Shown here piece by piece: positions 34,401 through 40,945 of a DNA stretch of 40,945 nt. Location: the NCBI GenBank assembly GCA_022842845.1, contig JALHOT010000025.1, forward strand, positions 1 through 40,945, written 5' to 3'. Within the stretch, counting starts at the first letter, position 1. Every line of letters begins with the position of its first letter. The position numbers and the translations under genes were made by a program. The DNA comes from Cyclobacteriaceae bacterium. GTDB taxonomy: Bacteria; Bacteroidota; Bacteroidia; Cytophagales; Cyclobacteriaceae. The notes under the pieces were generated by a model. The model was not told the DNA's origin and did no database searches. It worked only from the letters and a program-made list of their open reading frames with translations.

Positions 34401-35361
34401 CTCCATTCAAGTGTATTCCGGGACTACCTATGCCGGATCACTTAAAAATGTTATCGCAGGCGAAACTGTATTTGAAATCAAGAATACAGCTGTTGGGCCA
34501 AAGTCCATCAACGGCATTGCGTATATTGGAAGTTCACCCTTCACAACAAATACGATTAATGGTCAACATTTAAGGCTGAAGGCTAATGCTTCGGCTCACG
34601 TCAATTATTTTTCATCTTTAGATGATTTCAGTTTGAATGGCTTTTCGTTAAGGAATTTCGCGGGCCAGGGAGATAAAGGCCGAAAGTCTTTACACAGCCA
34701 ACATCCTTATGCCTCACTATCTAATAGTACAGCACTGTTATTGCAACCTGTTACTGTTAAAAATAGCGATGCTCTTGTAAAATACAGAGATGTGGTAATC
34801 ACAGAACCCAACAACGACAATGTGAATATCGAGGCAACAGTCAATGGAATTGACTGGATACCATTGGTAACACCCTATAGCTCATCATTCAACGCAAGTT
34901 GGACCGCCACCTTTAATGCGAACGCGGAAGGCAGGTATGACCAGATGGTAGCCCACGAAATTGACTTGTTGGATTTCTTTACCCCTGGCACCAACGTATT
35001 ATTAAGGTTCAGGCTGACATCTAATGTTTCGATACAAGGCTGGGGCTGGGCAATCGATTATGTGGCCATTCAAGATGAACCGACAGCAGCCGAAATACCA
35101 ACCTTCAGCAATGCTACAAACCTCTATCCTAACCCTGCTAAGCTCCAAGCCAATGTGCAGTATACGCTCGATCAAAACGCAGAGGTGAGTATAGGGCTGG
35201 TAGACATGTTGGGAAATCCGATCAAGAAAATTGTTAAAGGCCAACAGCAACCTGGTACCTACACCGAAGTGATTGAAACAGACTATTTAGCAACAGGATC
35301 TTATATCGTAGTGCTTAAAAAAGGAAAGTTTACGGAAACACTCAGACTTGTTGTACAATAA
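31435..35361 (+). CDS. T9SS-secreted Asp-box (BNR) beta-propeller protein
   Basis: The 1308-residue protein starts at GTG and has a hydrophobic signal (KKILLLTALYAGGIIALMTS). About ten Asp-box motifs of the type S/TxDxGxxW are visible, among them KTTNGGGAW, KSTDRGLTW, RTSDGGTNW, KSTDAGQTW, ISEDAGLTW, RSIDGGTTW, VSNNFGQSW, VSTDGGKTF, KTTNLGESW and ESLDGGASW. They indicate VPS10/sortilin- or sialidase-like propeller blades. A roughly 230-residue beta-rich insert (about 350-590) separates the fifth and sixth motifs. The last 80 residues form a type A T9SS sorting domain (NLYPNPAKLQANVQYTL, then MLGNPIKKI, YIVVLKKGKF). No sialidase Arg triad or catalytic set was recognised, so it is likely a surface or secreted binding/adhesion protein rather than a proven enzyme. 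It is the last gene of a three-gene unit. Confidence 0.93.
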   Translation: MKKILLLTALYAGGIIALMTSQTEAPPYVSNINNTTSKREKVDGPAEFAKFHRAIRTADGETKPGYAPGYKFRELNRAKSKATRARTQNTNGVLEWKERGPSNVPGRTRGLIVDPDDLSRNTWYAGSVGGGVWKTTNGGGAWTLITPDLPNLATTVIGMANSNRNIMYVGTGEGFFNLDAINGGGIFKSTDRGLTWNILPTTIGFGDINRMAISPTDANLVVVVTTLGIYRTSDGGTNWTQVLEETNVQDLKVHPTNFNIQYAAQNSEGIWKSTDAGQTWTFFNNGMGAIGRIELAVSPVNTNRIFASAEESFGEGAKLLISEDAGLTWNAVNVQLNNAEIDFLGGQGWYDNTIACDPFDQDIVYVGGVSLFRVEVTSGSSTVSYYDVDAGTTNDFLSLVNFGANFNNGTLDVSNAANASVEIRFGPGKTQKAHRFMVPEGSTSGVADLNYAYQDYVNVPFEVWDVTTNRQLMISFRDQGRDGAFNLIAQNTEQTTPANQQSREYIFVSNVTYNATTPNPSMSVAGGHTFGEMYNIWPILSAGATWNPANLPASTFRINFESRPLLNASTITVADAYSQFGGKNNFEVFGIDVHPDHHNLIIIPTSASSYRILNANDGGVFISNSSNTPGINEGDWTMVGKTFNTSQFYGADKRTGFNEYFGGMQDNGTWKSPSGTNASAATQYVFNIGGDGFEVIWNNRDDNLMIGGSQGNGLRRSIDGGTTWTNATNGLSGTAPFITKLANSRSLPDRIFALSSAGVFVSNNFGQSWSLTPISQKWGSGSFMDVEVSRANANIVWAGLGMNANLNLHVSTDGGKTFKITNNYTTVTMGGITKLASHPKEANTAYALFSLAGKPKILKTTNLGESWTDLSGFGTNNTSSSGFPDVAVYCLYVRPDNTNIIWAGTEIGIVESLDGGASWNIVNDFPNASVWDMKGVDDQVVIATHGRGIWTATINAPQSELPKLPQFVSMGTNPSGNLSIKVSSTTPIDSIQVYSGTTYAGSLKNVIAGETVFEIKNTAVGPKSINGIAYIGSSPFTTNTINGQHLRLKANASAHVNYFSSLDDFSLNGFSLRNFAGQGDKGRKSLHSQHPYASLSNSTALLLQPVTVKNSDALVKYRDVVITEPNNDNVNIEATVNGIDWIPLVTPYSSSFNASWTATFNANAEGRYDQMVAHEIDLLDFFTPGTNVLLRFRLTSNVSIQGWGWAIDYVAIQDEPTAAEIPTFSNATNLYPNPAKLQANVQYTLDQNAEVSIGLVDMLGNPIKKIVKGQQQPGTYTEVIETDYLATGSYIVVLKKGKFTETLRLVVQ

Positions 35362-35364
35362 GTT

Positions 35365-35973
35365 TTAATGCATGCGATCGCCCCTCCACTGGAGCGATCG
35401 CATGATAATAGCTTCCTGCTCCAGCACTTCGTGCCAACGTCTATTCACCATTTCTTCCGGAAGGTATTCTTTTGCTAGCTGAAGAAAGTTCCTGTAGTGT
35501 CCTGCTTCAGATACCATCAGTTCATAGTAAAACAGCGAGAGCTCCTGGTCTTTAATGTTTTTCCAGAGTAGTTTAAAACGCTCACAGCTCCTGGCCTCAA
35601 TCAGGGCATTCATCAGTAACTTCTCTAAAAGATTTTGATCGCGGCTCCCGCCTTTTCTAACCACTTGCTTCTGCAAGGCCTCTACATATTCATCTTTTCT
35701 GGGCAATCCTAAATTCAAGCCACGTTTTCTCAATTGCTCTATAACCCTTTCAAAGTGCGCCCACTCTTCAGCTACTACCGGGGTGAGCATGTCGACCAGT
35801 TTTTCTCTTTCAGGGTAGGTAATGATTAAAGAAATACAACTTGAAGCGGCCTTCTGTTCACAATAAGCATGATCAACCAATATATCTTCAATATTCATTT
35901 CAGCAATATTGACCCAGCGTGGATCTGTGGGTAGTTCGAGACCTAGCGTAAACTTATCTCTGGCTTCATGCAT
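35365..35973 (-). CDS. miaE: MiaE-like tRNA 2-methylthio-N6-isopentenyladenosine hydroxylase
   Basis: This ferritin-like di-iron protein matches MiaE, which hydroxylates ms2i6A37 of tRNA. From the ATG at 35973 (202 residues) the di-iron ligands are visible as E39 in YCEQKAAS, EEWAH (E70, H73), EARSCERF (E126) and SEAGHYRNF (E156, H159). An in-frame codon at 36003 would overlap the porin gene and add ten residues not typical of the family; the ATG at 35973 is preferred. It follows the porin gene with an 11-bp gap. Its last 34 bp form the GCGATCGC inverted repeat. Confidence 0.92.
   Translation of the reverse strand: MHEARDKFTLGLELPTDPRWVNIAEMNIEDILVDHAYCEQKAASSCISLIITYPEREKLVDMLTPVVAEEWAHFERVIEQLRKRGLNLGLPRKDEYVEALQKQVVRKGGSRDQNLLEKLLMNALIEARSCERFKLLWKNIKDQELSLFYYELMVSEAGHYRNFLQLAKEYLPEEMVNRRWHEVLEQEAIIMRSLQWRGDRMH
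35371..35404. repeat. Inverted repeat with two GCGATCGC octamers
   Basis: CATGCGATCG (35371-35380) and CGATCGCATG (35395-35404) are perfectly complementary, giving a 10-bp stem around a 14-nt loop that itself can pair CTCC/GGAG. Each arm holds GCGATCGC. It overlaps the last codons of miaE and lies just after the stop of the T9SS gene. There is no T-run, so it is not a standard terminator, though it may still slow convergent transcripts. Confidence 0.65.
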
Positions 35974-35984
35974 AAAAAATAATA

Positions 35985-37889
35985 TTAATCGAAGAACATC
36001 CAATCAAAACCGAAGTCAAGCACATTGCCTTGCCCCGGATAAAACGGTGTTGGAAAATAGCCTGTTTTGGTAAGTGCCTGCACGAGGTTATTATACTTAA
36101 AAAATATGCGGCCACGCTTCATTTTCCAGTTAAAGAAGATATCTACCAGCGGGAATTCATTAGTCTTAAAATTGTATTGCGTATAGAATTGCTGTGAGGT
36201 AAGATCGTAACCATTGGCATAATAAGCCGACTGCCAATGGGCCTCAAGGCCAATTTGAAAATCAAAGTTCCCATTCACCCACACATCTTGAAAGGCCAAC
36301 TGACCATGTAAAAATAGCTTAGGTATCTGAATTGCTGAATCTGCTCCACTCTCTACCATGCTGTAAATGCCACGGCCCGACAAACTGATTTTCTTTAAAA
36401 AAGTAGTTCTAAAACGAAACTCTGGTGATGTGATGAAATGATTGGCGCTGGATTGCGTGGGCAATACTTCCTGCATTTTCCGTGCGGTATCTTGTTTGAA
36501 GAAAACGTAATTATCTAAAGAGGTAGTGGTTAATCCTGCCGATAAGGTGACATTTTTCGATCTGTAGTGAGCCATGGCCTGAGCCTGCGTGGCTTCAATA
36601 TTATCGAAGTAACTAAGCCAGGAGTCGTGCATACCCATATACATCTGTTGTACGAAGCTGGCTTTATACTGGTAACGATTAATACTGGCCTCCAACCAGG
36701 GAGCAGTGAAAGCAGCCTTCACTTTATAATTAGTACTCAATAAACTTTCTGCTTCGGCAGATAATCGCATGGTTTTATTCAGATTGTAAGCGGCCCTGGC
36801 GCCTGCATAATATTCAGTTCCTGTCGTTGGCAGATCGAATTCACTTTCATCAATCCACTTATAATCCATCGAGTACGAACGAGCTGCCCAGTAAGCATTG
36901 AGGAATAATGACCCGACTTTCGTTTTTAAACCCAGCTCATTTTTAAGTGATTTGAACAAAGAGCGATCGAGTTTAGCAGATTCTGCTACACCAGAATTGA
37001 AATCAAAGTATGGATCCTTGCGAATATTATTGGTAAACTCAACATAATGCCGATACTTGTCGGCTATGTGATATACATCCAAACCTTTTACGATTCGATA
37101 TTGATGATAGAGATGAAAGTTGGTTCTTAAATCATAACTCTCCGGTCCCTTCAGGTTAGGACTAATGAATTGACCAAAGAAATCTTCTAGTTCATAGTTG
37201 TCGCCCACCTTCACTCCACCATTCTCCAATTGGGTATGGCTCATCCTTCTGAAATTAAAGAAAGCCCAGTAGGCACTATCTTTTGTATGATAGCTTGTGA
37301 AACCATCATAGTAGTGACTCACAACATTGCGATCGCCCCTGCGGGCACGCAAAATTTGTTTATCCATAAATAAACCCCGGTAATTAAAACCGAAGTTCCA
37401 ATTGGGCTTGATGTTACGCGTATAATCTACATCTGTTATCGAACGGCCTAGCCCACCTAAAACCAGGTGCATATTGGAGTAAGGGGATTTTGTGTCGTAA
37501 TATTTCACCTTTTCTGTATCCCAATAAGGGGTAAAGCTATTCCACCCATTACTTACGCCTATTTGCTCGGGTAGTTTATAAAAGATGGGCGAGATGGCTG
37601 TAGCGATATTGCCCAGGTCCTGATACTCATATTGAAGCCTTTGAATAAAATTAAATTGATGAAAGTCTCTGATGACCGTATCGAGGGTTTGGCTTTTATA
37701 ATCACCATAGAAAATATTTTCCTCCGAATAGACCCTAGTAGTCGTGGGACCATAAACTGACTTCGCAGAGTCATTCAGTACTCTTGATCTGGCAATTCTA
37801 TCAGGACGCTCCTGTGCCAGTAAATTGCCAGCAACAAAAAAACAGAAGAAAAAAAGGACTTTAAAAAAATTCACGCGCAAAGATAGCAT
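35985..37889 (-). CDS. Putative outer-membrane porin (Porin_10 family)
   Basis: The 634-residue protein has a signal peptide (VLFFFCFFVAGNLLAQ) and a long series of amphipathic strands rich in Tyr, Phe and Asn. The conserved start of the family (YGPTTTRVYSEENIFYGD, then DTVIRDFHQFNFIQRLQY) and the short C-terminal ending (GFDWMFFD) support the Porin_10 (PF14121) group of Bacteroidota. Substrate and channel activity are not known. It lies between lpxK (6-bp gap) and miaE on the same strand. Confidence 0.88.
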   Translation of the reverse strand: MLSLRVNFFKVLFFFCFFVAGNLLAQERPDRIARSRVLNDSAKSVYGPTTTRVYSEENIFYGDYKSQTLDTVIRDFHQFNFIQRLQYEYQDLGNIATAISPIFYKLPEQIGVSNGWNSFTPYWDTEKVKYYDTKSPYSNMHLVLGGLGRSITDVDYTRNIKPNWNFGFNYRGLFMDKQILRARRGDRNVVSHYYDGFTSYHTKDSAYWAFFNFRRMSHTQLENGGVKVGDNYELEDFFGQFISPNLKGPESYDLRTNFHLYHQYRIVKGLDVYHIADKYRHYVEFTNNIRKDPYFDFNSGVAESAKLDRSLFKSLKNELGLKTKVGSLFLNAYWAARSYSMDYKWIDESEFDLPTTGTEYYAGARAAYNLNKTMRLSAEAESLLSTNYKVKAAFTAPWLEASINRYQYKASFVQQMYMGMHDSWLSYFDNIEATQAQAMAHYRSKNVTLSAGLTTTSLDNYVFFKQDTARKMQEVLPTQSSANHFITSPEFRFRTTFLKKISLSGRGIYSMVESGADSAIQIPKLFLHGQLAFQDVWVNGNFDFQIGLEAHWQSAYYANGYDLTSQQFYTQYNFKTNEFPLVDIFFNWKMKRGRIFFKYNNLVQALTKTGYFPTPFYPGQGNVLDFGFDWMFFD

Positions 37890-37895
37890 TTCGGC

Positions 37896-38936
37896 TTATA
37901 ACGAAGTTTCTGTGGATGTAACATAATCAAGAACCATAGAATCAAAGTCTGTTCCACCTTTTATAAACTCGATTTCTATGGGCAGGTAATAAACCATAGC
38001 AAGCTCCTCTGCAGTAGCCAGGGCCTCTAGTTTGGACTTATCTTTTTCTGTGGTAACAATCATCGCATGATGTTCTTTGGCCTTGGCAAGAATGGCCTTC
38101 CATTCCTGCTGTGTATAGGTGTGATGGTCTTTGAAATCAAAGTGATGCAACAGCTCAAATTTTGATTCTACATGCTCTTTGATAGCATCGGCATTAGCCA
38201 AACCTGTAACCAACACAACTGTTGATGATGTTAACGGTTGCTCCCTGGCAACGCCAGTCACTTCTCCATAGCGGATAGTGGTAAAAAACACCGGCAGATT
38301 AGCGTATCGCCTGATAGCATGCTCCATTTCCATCATCTCCTCTTCACTGCAATTCGGTGGACATTTGGTTACGATAACCATATGGGCCCTAGATGCGCCC
38401 TTTCGTGCTTCACGCAAGCGGCCAGCAGGCATAAGCAAGTCATTATAGAATGGCTCACGGTAAGTTGTCAGCACCATGCTTAAGCCAGGTATTACTGTTC
38501 GATGCTGGAAGGCATCATCCATCACAATAGCTTTCAAATCAGGAAACTGATCAACCAGAAAGGGAATGGCATACACACGTTCTTCCGCTACCGAAACAAC
38601 TGTGTGTTGCTGATACTTCTTATACAATTGATAGGGCTCGTCCCCAATGGTTTCAGCAGAGTCGAATGCATTGGCCAAACGCATGCCCTTAGTTTTTCTG
38701 CCATAGCCCCGGCTCAGGGTTGCAGCCGGCATTTGATGGGATGCCAGCAGACGTATTATATGTTCGACCATGGGGGTTTTACCTGTACCACCTACCGCAA
38801 GATTGCCCACACTGATCAAGGGTATGTCAAAAGAAGCAGAAGGCTTTATGCGAAGATCATATAGTAGATTTCTAAACCGGGTAATGCCATCATATAAAAC
38901 GGCCAGGGGAAAAAGAATGATCCTGAGGAGAAACAT
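37896..38936 (-). CDS. lpxK: Tetraacyldisaccharide 4'-kinase (lipid A synthesis)
   Basis: LpxK phosphorylates the 4'-position of the lipid A disaccharide at the inner membrane. From ATG 38936 (346 residues) the enzyme has a membrane-binding N-terminus (MFLLRIILFPLAVLYDGI) and a P-loop SVGNLAVGGTGKTP (residues 42-55). LSRGYGRKTKG and the catalytic DDAFQHR follow, with later MIVTTEKDKSKL. Sequence upstream to GTG 38999 is in frame, but does not fit the family, and an exact -7 promoter element (38956-38963) lies 19 bp upstream of the ATG at 38936. This supports the shorter start. Confidence 0.95.
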   Translation of the reverse strand: MFLLRIILFPLAVLYDGITRFRNLLYDLRIKPSASFDIPLISVGNLAVGGTGKTPMVEHIIRLLASHQMPAATLSRGYGRKTKGMRLANAFDSAETIGDEPYQLYKKYQQHTVVSVAEERVYAIPFLVDQFPDLKAIVMDDAFQHRTVIPGLSMVLTTYREPFYNDLLMPAGRLREARKGASRAHMVIVTKCPPNCSEEEMMEMEHAIRRYANLPVFFTTIRYGEVTGVAREQPLTSSTVVLVTGLANADAIKEHVESKFELLHHFDFKDHHTYTQQEWKAILAKAKEHHAMIVTTEKDKSKLEALATAEELAMVYYLPIEIEFIKGGTDFDSMVLDYVTSTETSL

Positions 38937-38955
38937 GTAGCTTTGTATAACCTTG

Positions 38956-38963
38956 CAAAAATA
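38956..38963 (-). promoter_or_regulatory. -7 promoter element of lpxK
   Basis: The minus strand reads TATTTTTG, an exact TAnnTTTG, 19 nt before the lpxK ATG at 38936. No clean -33 TTTG was seen. Its position argues against the longer GTG start at 38999. Confidence 0.45.
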
Positions 38964-39011
38964 CTGTTTAAGACGAAAGTCCGTGTTTAAATATTCCACC
39001 CCTCATCATTC

Positions 39012-40109
39012 ATGAAGATACAAGAAGTCATTCGTTACCTTGAGTCTATTGCACCCAAAGCGTATCAGGAAAGTTATGACAATTGCGGTTTGTTAACCGG
39101 GCATCCAGACAGTGAAATTACAGGTACACTCATTACCCTCGATTGCACCGAAGCCGTTGTTCAAGAGGCTATTACCAAAAAATGTAACCTGATCATCGCG
39201 CATCACCCTATTGTATTCAAGGGCCTTAAAAAACTTACCGGCAGCAATTATGTAGAGCGAACCATGATCCTGGCCATCAAGCACGATATCGCCATCTATG
39301 CCATCCACACCAACCTAGATAATGTGCATACAGGAGTGAATAAGAAAATAGCAGAAAAGCTCGGGCTGCAGGAGCTTCAAGTGCTGGCTCCTAAAAAAGA
39401 CACTTTATCAAAGCTTGTGACCTTTATTCCTACCACTCATACAGATGTTGTTTTAGCAGCCTTGCACCAGGCTGGGGCTGGCCAAATCGGCAATTATAAA
39501 AACTGCAGTTTCAGGGTTGAGGGCATTGGATCATTTAAGCCCAATGAAGAAGCCCAACCTCATATTGGCGAAATCGGCCAGCAAGCCTTTACCGATGAAG
39601 CTAGGGTAGAAATGATCTTCCCTTCCCATCTGGAAGGCAGCCTTGTCAAAGCCTTGAAGAGCAGCCATCCCTACGAAGAAGTCGCCTATTACATTAACAT
39701 TTTAAATAATGATAATCAGGAAGTTGGCTCTGGTATGATCGGCAAACTTCCAGAGGCCATGGAGCCTGAAGCCTTTTTGGCCCATCTTAAAAAAAGCATG
39801 ACTTTACAAGTAATTCGCCATACCCCTTTGCTTAACAAAAAAGTAAAAAATATTGCAATTTGTGGGGGTGCAGGCAGTTTTCTACTGCCTAAAGCGATCC
39901 AGGCCGGGGCTGATTTTTATGTGACAGCCGACTTCAAATACCACGAATTTTTCGATGCAGAAGGCAGGATAACTATAGCCGATATCGGCCATTATGAAAG
40001 CGAGGTTTACACGAAAGATTTGATAGGTGAGATTTTAACCAAAAAATTTCCTACTTTTGCAGTCAATTTTTCCGGAACTATCACGAATCCAATAAGTTAC
40101 TACCTCTGA
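39012..40109 (+). CDS. Nif3-like dinuclear metal-centre protein
   Basis: The 365-residue protein is of the Nif3/YqfO (DUF34) family, with the metal-binding motifs IIAHHPIVFKGLKKL (H64, H65), HTNLDNVHTG and, near the C-terminus, ADIGHYESE. It carries the extra PII-like insert in the middle (about 130-230) typical of the longer YqfO type. The family is often labelled GTP cyclohydrolase I type 2, but the true function is not settled. Its stop codon overlaps the start of the next gene by one base (TGATG), so they are translationally coupled. Confidence 0.93.
   Translation: MKIQEVIRYLESIAPKAYQESYDNCGLLTGHPDSEITGTLITLDCTEAVVQEAITKKCNLIIAHHPIVFKGLKKLTGSNYVERTMILAIKHDIAIYAIHTNLDNVHTGVNKKIAEKLGLQELQVLAPKKDTLSKLVTFIPTTHTDVVLAALHQAGAGQIGNYKNCSFRVEGIGSFKPNEEAQPHIGEIGQQAFTDEARVEMIFPSHLEGSLVKALKSSHPYEEVAYYINILNNDNQEVGSGMIGKLPEAMEPEAFLAHLKKSMTLQVIRHTPLLNKKVKNIAICGGAGSFLLPKAIQAGADFYVTADFKYHEFFDAEGRITIADIGHYESEVYTKDLIGEILTKKFPTFAVNFSGTITNPISYYL
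40052..40059 (+). promoter_or_regulatory. Internal -7-like element upstream of the zinc-ribbon gene
   Basis: TACTTTTG is an exact TAnnTTTG match within the 3' end of the Nif3-like gene, 49 nt before the next start codon. An AT-rich stretch precedes it, but the -33 element is not clear. It may drive the downstream gene separately. Confidence 0.3.
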
Positions 40110-40921
40110 TGGAAACACAAACCGTAGCACAAAAACTCGAAGCACTCGTAAAACTCCAAACAATCGATAGCAAAATAGATGAGCTGAAGAAGCTAAGAGG
40201 CGATTTACCTGACGAAGTACAGGATCTGGAGGACGAAATAGAAGGCTACAAAACCCGTCTCAGCCGCTATCAGGCAGAACAAAAAGAGATGGATGAAAAC
40301 ATCAAAAAGAACAAAGAAAACATCAAAGAGGCTGAAAAGCTGATCAAAAAATACCAGGAGCAGCAGAAGAACGTACGCAACAACCGCGAGTTCGATGCGA
40401 TCACTAAAGAAGTTGAGCTTCAGGAACTTGAGATCCAAATCTCTGAGAAAAAGATTAAACAAGCCAAAGACGAAATCACCCGTAAAAAGGATGAAGTCGA
40501 TAAAATCGAAAGCCAGATTAATGACCGCAGCGAACACTTAAACATCAAAAAGAAGGAGCTGGATGGCATCTTGGCAGAAAGCCAGGAAGAAGAAGTGAGA
40601 CTGTTGGCTGAGCGCGAAAAGGCTACTAAAAAGATCGAAGACAAAAATATTTTAAAATACTACGAGCGCCTTCGCGGAAGCTTAACCAATGGCCTTGCCG
40701 TAGTGCGTGTCGTGCGTGGTGCTGCAGAAGGATGTAACATCGTTATCCCTCCTCAAAAGATTGCAGAAATTCGCGAAAAGAAGAAAATTGTTATTGATGA
40801 GCACTCTGGCCGTATCTTGGCTGATGTAGATATCGATACACTGGATGAAAGCGATAAGCCTAAGTCAGCAAAACCTGCCGTTACCATTGTTCCTACACGC
40901 AGAAGAAAAACAGCTGAATAA
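40109..40921 (+). CDS. Coiled-coil C4-type zinc-ribbon family protein with degenerate zinc site
   Basis: The 270-residue protein matches the COG1579 family, which has a long antiparallel coiled coil (here about 8-185, highly charged with many Lys/Glu) and a C-terminal zinc ribbon. In the family the ribbon is CxxC ... CxxCGRIL. Here the equivalents read AEGC (A206, C209) and DEHSGRIL (D230, S233), so only one of four cysteines remains, while the neighbouring sequence (IPPQKIAEIREKKKIVI) is well conserved. The ribbon therefore probably no longer binds zinc. A short basic tail (PTRRRKTAE) ends the protein. It is coupled to the Nif3-like gene upstream. The reading frame is intact, so it is unlikely to be a pseudogene. 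Confidence 0.9.
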   Translation: METQTVAQKLEALVKLQTIDSKIDELKKLRGDLPDEVQDLEDEIEGYKTRLSRYQAEQKEMDENIKKNKENIKEAEKLIKKYQEQQKNVRNNREFDAITKEVELQELEIQISEKKIKQAKDEITRKKDEVDKIESQINDRSEHLNIKKKELDGILAESQEEEVRLLAEREKATKKIEDKNILKYYERLRGSLTNGLAVVRVVRGAAEGCNIVIPPQKIAEIREKKKIVIDEHSGRILADVDIDTLDESDKPKSAKPAVTIVPTRRRKTAE

Positions 40922-40945
40922 CGTTCGGACAAATACTATTATCAA

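Noticed and set aside
35371-35404. Inverted repeat as rho-independent terminator
   Set aside because: Strong stem but no T-run on either side; also inside the miaE coding sequence.

Overview
The window reads as a stretch of chromosome from a Bacteroidota bacterium, most likely of the Cytophagales or a neighbouring group. The evidence is: SusC-like TonB-dependent receptors with a carboxypeptidase-like N-terminal domain, a very large extracellular protein ending in a type IX secretion (T9SS) sorting domain, a Porin_10 family putative porin, a TamB homologue, the membrane-protein/winged-helix pair typical of the phylum, and promoters of the Bacteroidota type (-7 element TAnnTTTG, seen exactly upstream of several genes). 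Most of the window is ordinary core and envelope gene content. I see no prophage, insertion sequence, CRISPR array or defence island.

Layout. 1-670: the tail of a PAP2 phosphatase (with an in-frame stop just before its signature) and a DUF1905/YdeI-like protein. 667-4006 (minus): a compact run of an exported M20 amidohydrolase, riboflavin synthase and a GH53 endo-galactanase lipoprotein. 4116-8131 (plus): a regulatory cassette made of a six-TM membrane protein, a small winged-helix regulator, an exported TPR protein and a TonB-dependent receptor. The two transcription units each start with nearly the same palindrome, so the regulator probably controls both. 8224-11088 (plus): DUF72 protein, cysteinyl-tRNA synthetase, a patch of short repeats, and YidD. 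11085-15502 (minus): TerB-like protein, HNH endonuclease, NlpC/P60 peptidase, DUF5615/DUF433 toxin-antitoxin pair, SmpB, a hotdog thioesterase and TsaD. 15512-21446 (plus): TamB, a DUF2279 protein and a small YbjN-like protein. 21661-23436 (minus): GAF histidine kinase and a cupin. 23437-24129: a mostly empty stretch, then tRNA-Leu(CAA) with terminator and promoter on the minus strand.

24206-28323 (plus): an uncharacterised membrane-anchored protein, a TonB receptor of the heme/iron type and a PepSY-TM protein form a probable iron-uptake unit, followed by a SlyD-type FKBP with its own promoter. 28390-29622 (minus): an orphan MacB-type ABC permease. 29746-35361 (plus): a three-gene unit of an exported GATase-like protein, a small lipoprotein and the 1308-residue T9SS beta-propeller protein. 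35365-38936 (minus): LpxK, putative porin and MiaE. 39012-40921 (plus): Nif3-like metal protein and a coiled-coil 'zinc ribbon' protein that has lost three of its four zinc cysteines.

The most interesting items are the shared palindromic operator at 4118-4136 and 5042-5060 tying the wHTH/membrane pair to a TPR/TonB receptor unit, the metal-ligand loss in the zinc-ribbon protein, and the tsaD/tamB divergent starts only 9 bp apart with a promoter element lying inside the neighbouring coding region. All functional assignments come from motif recognition by eye; no database search was run.
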